Shown here piece by piece: positions 60,721-64,000 of a DNA stretch of 64,000 nucleotides. Within the stretch, counting starts at the first letter, position 1, and every line of letters starts with the position of its first letter. The stretch is from Igneacidithiobacillus copahuensis (lineage in GTDB: Bacteria > Pseudomonadota > Gammaproteobacteria > Acidithiobacillales > Acidithiobacillaceae), in the NCBI RefSeq assembly GCF_018854015.1, contig NZ_JAAXYO010000016.1, forward strand, positions 13,531 to 77,530, in the 5' to 3' direction. The notes beneath the pieces were generated by a model. It was not told the DNA's origin. It saw only the letters and a program-made list of their open reading frames with translations, and did not search any database. The translations under genes and the position numbers were made by a program.

Positions 60721-61551
60721 GCCGAAGGTCGGGGACCGCGTCGCACGTTGATCGTGTTCATCGACGATGCCACCAGCGAGTTGCTGGCCCTGCGCTTCGC
60801 CCCCGCCGAGACGACCCAAGCCTACCTGGAGACCCTGCGCAGCTACCTGAGCGAGCATGGGCGGCCGGTGGCGCTCTACTCCGACAAGCACGGCATCTTC
60901 CGGGTGAACCACCCGGAGAGGGAGGGGGAACTGACGCAGTTCACCCGCGCGCTCAAGACCCTCGACATCGCACCGATCCACGCCAACACACCGCAGGCCA
61001 AGGGCCGCGTCGAGCGGGCCAATCAGACCCTCCAGGATCGCCTGGTCAAGGAGCTGCGTCTGGCCGGCATTTCGGACATCGACGCCGCCAACGCCTTCCT
61101 GCCGAGCTTCAGAAAGGAGTACAACGCACGCTTCGCCGTGGCTCCGCAGAATGCCACCGACGCGCATCGTCCGGTGCTGCACGACGCTCTGGAGCTCGAC
61201 CTGATCTTCAGCCTCCAAAGCCACCGCAAGCTCTCGAAGAACCTCACCCTCCAGTACAAGAACCGGGAGTACCAGCTCACCGGACAGGGCAAAGGCTATC
61301 GCCTCAGAGGGGCACAGATCACGGTCTGCGAGGCCTTCGACGGCACGGTGACCTTGCTTTATCAAGGGAAGGCTCTGCCTTATCGCATCCTCAACGAAGG
61401 CGAGCCGCCCATCCCCGTAGACGACGAGAAGAGCATCCATGCCACCGTCGAGCAAGCCAAGACCATCCAGCTCCATCGCAAAACCTATAAGCCCGCACCC
61501 GACCATCCGTGGAGACGAGGCGCAACTTCTTCACCCTCCGCTACCGTCTGA
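60721..61551 (+). pseudogene. 5'-truncated ISNCY-family transposase
   Basis: About 276 residues of the C-terminal half of a DDE transposase, open to its natural stop. Catalytic context is present: VFIDDATSELL (first Asp), ALYSDKHGIFRVN (second Asp) and AKGRVERANQTLQ (Glu), followed by the conserved RFAVAPQNATDAHRP region. The N-terminal DNA-binding half is missing. Recognisable homology begins near 60721 (GRGPR); the frame extends a little upstream but over the opposite-strand antitoxin remnant. The element cannot move by itself. Confidence 0.8.
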
Positions 61552-61566
61552 CACCACAAAAGGCAT

Positions 61567-61611
61567 GAGAAAGGGGACATTTCAGTCTGGGAGAAAAGAG
61601 GACATTTCAGC
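61567..61611. repeat. Tandem terminal repeats at the right end of the IS remnant
   Basis: Two near-identical units of about 20 bp (61567-61585 and 61591-61610) share GGACATTTCAG at 61575-61585 and 61600-61610. Such repeats are transposase-binding sites near the end of this IS type; the element probably ends near 61625. Confidence 0.6.
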
Positions 61612-61624
61612 TTTGGGTTGACAC

Positions 61625-61692
61625 CGTCTGCCCGAGCGATTGACTTAGGCAGTATACGGTGGTAGGTTTAATAATCCTAATAGTAGTTGGGC
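61625..61692 (+). other. Candidate recombination boundary (attI-like or cassette core site GTTGGGC)
   Basis: GTTGGGC at 61686-61692 matches the integron core site GTTRRRY. No attC-type hairpin precedes it, so it would be an attI end or a fused boundary. TTGACT with TAGGTT 17 bases later (about 61643-61671) could be a weak outward promoter. The integrase gene expected beside an attI is missing; the IS remnant lies there. Confidence 0.4.
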
Positions 61693-61769
61693 CTCTAATT
61701 CGCTTACCTTCATTCACCACGCACTGATCCTGCTCTACGCCGATAACCCCTCTACAGGAACCTAAACCC

Positions 61770-62828
61770 ATGGCGATTCAAATCTCCCTCTTTAACCACA
61801 AGGGCGGTGTAGGCAAGACCACAACCGCATTCAATCTGGGTTGGATGCTGGCCGCTAAAGGAAAGAAGGTACTTCTTGCGGACTGCGATCCACAGTGCAA
61901 TCTGACTGGAATGGTTTTAGGGTTCAAGGGCCCTGAAGAATTCGCCACGATTTACGAATCTGGCGGCGTCCGAAACATCCGCGATGGGCTTGCCCCGGCA
62001 TTCGAATCGCGTCCCGCACCAATCGACCCAGTAACCTGTGAGTCTATTGATGGCCAGCCAAACATGTATCTCATTCCGGGGCATATCGGACTAGCTGAAT
62101 ACGAAGTAACACTCGGTATTGCTCAAGAACTTTCCGGATCACTAGTAACCCTCCAGAATCTTCCTGGGGCGCTACATTACCTATTTCGCCTAACTGCGTT
62201 GAAGTACAAAATTGACTATATCTTGGTCGACATGAGTCCGAGCCTTGGTCCCATCAACCAAAACCTTTTGATGACGAGCGACCACTTCTTGGTGCCAATG
62301 GCGCCTGACTATTTTTCGGTAATGGCAACCGACTCCCTTGCTTCCGTCCTCCCAAAGTGGAGGGCATGGGCTAAGCAGGCGCAGGGCGTCGCAGTCCTTC
62401 AAAAAGCAGCCTACCCATTCCCAACAGTTAGTCCAAAATTCTTGGGTACAGTTGTGCAGAAATATCGGCTCAGGGAAGGACAAACACCCTCAGCAGCATT
62501 TCAGAATTGGATTGACGAGATTGAAAGCGGAGTCCAACAAAAGCTACTTCCTGCACTTAAGGCTGCTGACATGCTGATGGCTGATGCCGCTTACCAAAGC
62601 ATCGACATCCCTCCGGGTAAGCCTCTATTGCAGATGTCGGACTTCAACAGCCTAATCGCCCTCTCTCAGAAGCATAAGGTTCCCGTATTCGCACTGAGCG
62701 ACGCACAACTAGAGCAGACTGGAGTCGTCCTAGAGCGTACGAAGAAGTCAATGCACCAATTTCGCGACCTTTTCTCAGACGCGGCAGATCGCATCCTGAC
62801 CCTCACGTCCTATGATCAAGGCCATTGA
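61770..62828 (+). CDS. ParA/Soj-like P-loop ATPase of a ParA-HEPN pair
   Basis: A 352-aa ATPase with deviant Walker A FNHKGGVGKTTTAFNLG (K11, K16), Walker A' LLADCDPQCN and Walker B YILVDMSPSLGPINQNLL. It is longer than plasmid ParA; residues 200-350 form an extra C-terminal domain. No parB or centromere repeats are nearby, so chromosome or plasmid segregation is unlikely. Its end overlaps the HEPN gene by 17 bases, indicating a functional pair in which the ATPase may control the RNase. The ribosome site is poor, as is common in integron cassettes. Codon use looks less GC-rich than in the housekeeping genes. Confidence 0.85.
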   Translation: MAIQISLFNHKGGVGKTTTAFNLGWMLAAKGKKVLLADCDPQCNLTGMVLGFKGPEEFATIYESGGVRNIRDGLAPAFESRPAPIDPVTCESIDGQPNMYLIPGHIGLAEYEVTLGIAQELSGSLVTLQNLPGALHYLFRLTALKYKIDYILVDMSPSLGPINQNLLMTSDHFLVPMAPDYFSVMATDSLASVLPKWRAWAKQAQGVAVLQKAAYPFPTVSPKFLGTVVQKYRLREGQTPSAAFQNWIDEIESGVQQKLLPALKAADMLMADAAYQSIDIPPGKPLLQMSDFNSLIALSQKHKVPVFALSDAQLEQTGVVLERTKKSMHQFRDLFSDAADRILTLTSYDQGH

Positions 62829-63405
62829 CGCATTCCGAACAAGCATGGACCGCGCTCGCCACTTGGGCGGTCTACACGACGTCTTGTCGTCGCTGACGAC
62901 AAGCGCAGTAGACTCCTCGGACTTACTCAGAGCGCAGCTTGTCCTTGGGGTAAGTGCCCTCGATTACTACGTTCACGAAATTACAGTGCTGGGAATGGTT
63001 GCCGTATTAGAAGGAAGGCGACCTCGCACGCCAGCATTTCTGAAGTACCGTGTTGCGATGGATTCGGTACTCTCTGGTAGCACGGGATACGCGTGGTTTG
63101 AATCCGACATCCGCGAGCGGCACAGTTTTCTCTCATTTCAGCAGCCTGACAAAATCGCAGATGCAATACGTCTATTCTCTGACGTGAACCTTTGGCAGCA
63201 GGTCGCACTGCAATTGTCCATGCCTGAACAGGATGTCAAAGCTCGACTCAAGCTCATTGTGGACCGACGAAACAAGATCGCGCACGAGGCAGACGTTGAT
63301 CCCAGCTTTCCAAACATGCGCTGGCCAATTATTCAGTCAGACGTCGACCAATCTCTAAACTTCGTCGCTCATATCTGCGAGAGCATCTATGTCGCAGTTC
63401 AATAG
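62812..63405 (+). CDS. HEPN-domain protein (RiboL-PSP-HEPN type), probable RNase toxin
   Basis: A 197-aa helical protein with the HEPN catalytic motif Rx4-6H as RNKIAH (R153-H158) in LIVDRRNKIAHEADVDP, and an upstream acidic/His helix ALDYYVHEI (residues 49-57) typical of the RiboL-PSP-HEPN subgroup. HEPN proteins are metal-independent RNases in toxin and phage-defence systems. It overlaps the ATPase by 17 bases; an alternative start is ATG at 62845. An attC site begins 37 bases after its stop. Confidence 0.85.
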   Translation: MIKAIDAFRTSMDRARHLGGLHDVLSSLTTSAVDSSDLLRAQLVLGVSALDYYVHEITVLGMVAVLEGRRPRTPAFLKYRVAMDSVLSGSTGYAWFESDIRERHSFLSFQQPDKIADAIRLFSDVNLWQQVALQLSMPEQDVKARLKLIVDRRNKIAHEADVDPSFPNMRWPIIQSDVDQSLNFVAHICESIYVAVQ

Positions 63406-63442
63406 GCAAATCAATCAGGTTGCGTGCAGTGTCAATTCCGAG

Positions 63443-63509
63443 GCCCAACCCATCATTCCACCGGACCTGCGCGAAAAGCCGCGCAGTCCGGTGAATTCAA
63501 AGGTTAGCC
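63443..63509 (+). repeat. Integron attC site (67 bp)
   Basis: R'' box GCCCAAC (63443-63449) and R' box GTTAGCC (63503-63509) enclose an imperfect palindrome. The stem pairs 63455-63473 with 63480-63496 and leaves exactly two unpaired bases, C59 and C67 (63459, 63467), on the same arm, like the extrahelical bases of attC. An unpaired spacer lies between outer and inner arms. The R' box differs from GTTRRRY at one position. It marks the end of the ParA-HEPN cassette. Confidence 0.8.
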
Positions 63510-63536
63510 GTCATCCCCACGGGTAAACCAAGCGCT

Positions 63537-63932
63537 ATGAATCCTTACTACATCTACGCACTGAAAGATCCAAGATCTTCCCCTGCGAAGCCTTTTTACA
63601 TCGGGAAAGGGACAGGCAATTGCGCCTGGGATCACACCTTGCGCGTGGATGCGATTCGCAAAGGAAGGCGCATCTCTGAAATCCAAGAACAAGGTCACGA
63701 AGTCGTGACGGCAGTACTTGTTGATGACCTAACCGAAGCCCAAGCACTGAAATTGGAAGCCGAGTTAATCGCAGCGTTTGGTTCTGAGGACACGGGCGGC
63801 CTCCTCACAAATTCGGTAATGCCATCTGGCGCCGCGCCTAAAGCTCGACGCAACCTGACGGTTCCCGCTGGCGTTGTTGAGAAAGCTCAAATTGGCCTGG
63901 AACTCCTGAAGGCAGCTGTTCTTGAGCTGTAA
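63537..63932 (+). CDS. GIY-YIG-domain nuclease-like protein
   Basis: A 131-aa protein. The GIY-YIG core is seen as YYIYALKDP (residues 4-12) and PFYIGKGTGN (19-28), with a following Arg and a later Glu in LEAELIAAFG. This variant resembles LEM-3/T5orf172-like members rather than UvrC. It begins 28 bases after the attC and ends 41 bases before another possible attC, so it is the sole gene of the second cassette. No clear ribosome site. Substrate and role unknown. Confidence 0.78.
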   Translation: MNPYYIYALKDPRSSPAKPFYIGKGTGNCAWDHTLRVDAIRKGRRISEIQEQGHEVVTAVLVDDLTEAQALKLEAELIAAFGSEDTGGLLTNSVMPSGAAPKARRNLTVPAGVVEKAQIGLELLKAAVLEL

Positions 63933-63972
63933 CCGCTCAAACCGCACCGTACTTTCGGGGCTGGCTGGCGAG

Positions 63973-64000
63973 CTCTAACCTGCTTTTGTTTTCACTGAGC
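63973..64000 (+). repeat. Possible start of a second attC site, cut by the window end
   Basis: CTCTAAC (63973-63979) is one base from the RYYYAAC R'' consensus and stands 41 bases after the nuclease stop, close to the 37-base distance seen for the first cassette. The palindrome cannot be checked because the window ends. Confidence 0.4.

Noticed and set aside
61770..62828. ParA-like protein as a plasmid or chromosome partition system
   Set aside because: No parB gene or repeated centromere sequence nearby, and the partner gene is a HEPN protein.
1..64000. CRISPR arrays, rRNA and tRNA genes
   Set aside because: I searched by eye for regularly spaced repeats and for tRNA T-arm sequences and saw none; a tRNAscan or covariance search was not possible.

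Overview
The window reads as chromosomal sequence of an acidophilic sulfur-oxidising proteobacterium, most likely Acidithiobacillus or a close relative. This is inferred from gene content (an FNR-like regulator beside a sulfide:quinone-oxidoreductase-like flavoprotein, hopanoid glycosyltransferase HpnB, type IV pilus ATPases, a gammaproteobacterial-style fur/bamE/ratA/smpB neighbourhood) and from the moderately high GC; no ribosomal RNA is present to confirm it. I saw no rRNA, tRNA or CRISPR array.

Layout. 1-3.4 kb: the end of an HtrA-type protease, a D,D-carboxypeptidase and an amino-acid permease. 3.6-19.8 kb: a tightly packed minus-strand operon of about twelve genes. From its 5' end it encodes two secreted DUF3857/transglutaminase-like proteins, a peptide-binding protein, a complete dipeptide ABC importer (BCDF), a TldD/TldE-type protease pair, a second peptide-binding protein, an acetyltransferase and an ABC exporter. 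20.3-28.4 kb: a second minus-strand block with a TonB-dependent receptor, MarC, and a tonB-exbB-exbD operon that runs on into arginine succinyltransferase, succinylarginine dihydrolase and an acetyltransferase. Together these blocks suggest uptake and processing of peptides or arginine-containing compounds, with a peptide-modification system as a more speculative reading.

28.8-59.8 kb is mostly housekeeping: rplU-rpmA-obgE-proB, a CDF metal exporter, htpX, fur, bamE, ratA, a phospholipase-D-type synthase, smpB, a lipid-linked sugar transferase, dsb genes, purEK, trmB, an FNR-type regulator with a good FNR box in front of a flavoprotein operon, hpnB, pilTU, yggS-proC-yggT, bioB, a PagL-like deacylase, an EmrA-like adaptor and a TetR-argB-HAD operon. 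TetR-type operators with 15 of 20 identical positions lie upstream of both emrA and tetR.

59.8-64.0 kb is accessory DNA. It contains a complete VapBC module, the opposite-strand stub of a CopG-type antitoxin, and the C-terminal half of an ISNCY-type transposase. After these come what look like integron gene cassettes: a GTTGGGC core site, a two-gene ParA-like ATPase/HEPN RNase unit, a well-formed 67-bp attC site, a GIY-YIG nuclease, and the possible start of another attC cut by the window edge. The ParA-HEPN cassette is the best candidate here for an undescribed defence or addiction system.
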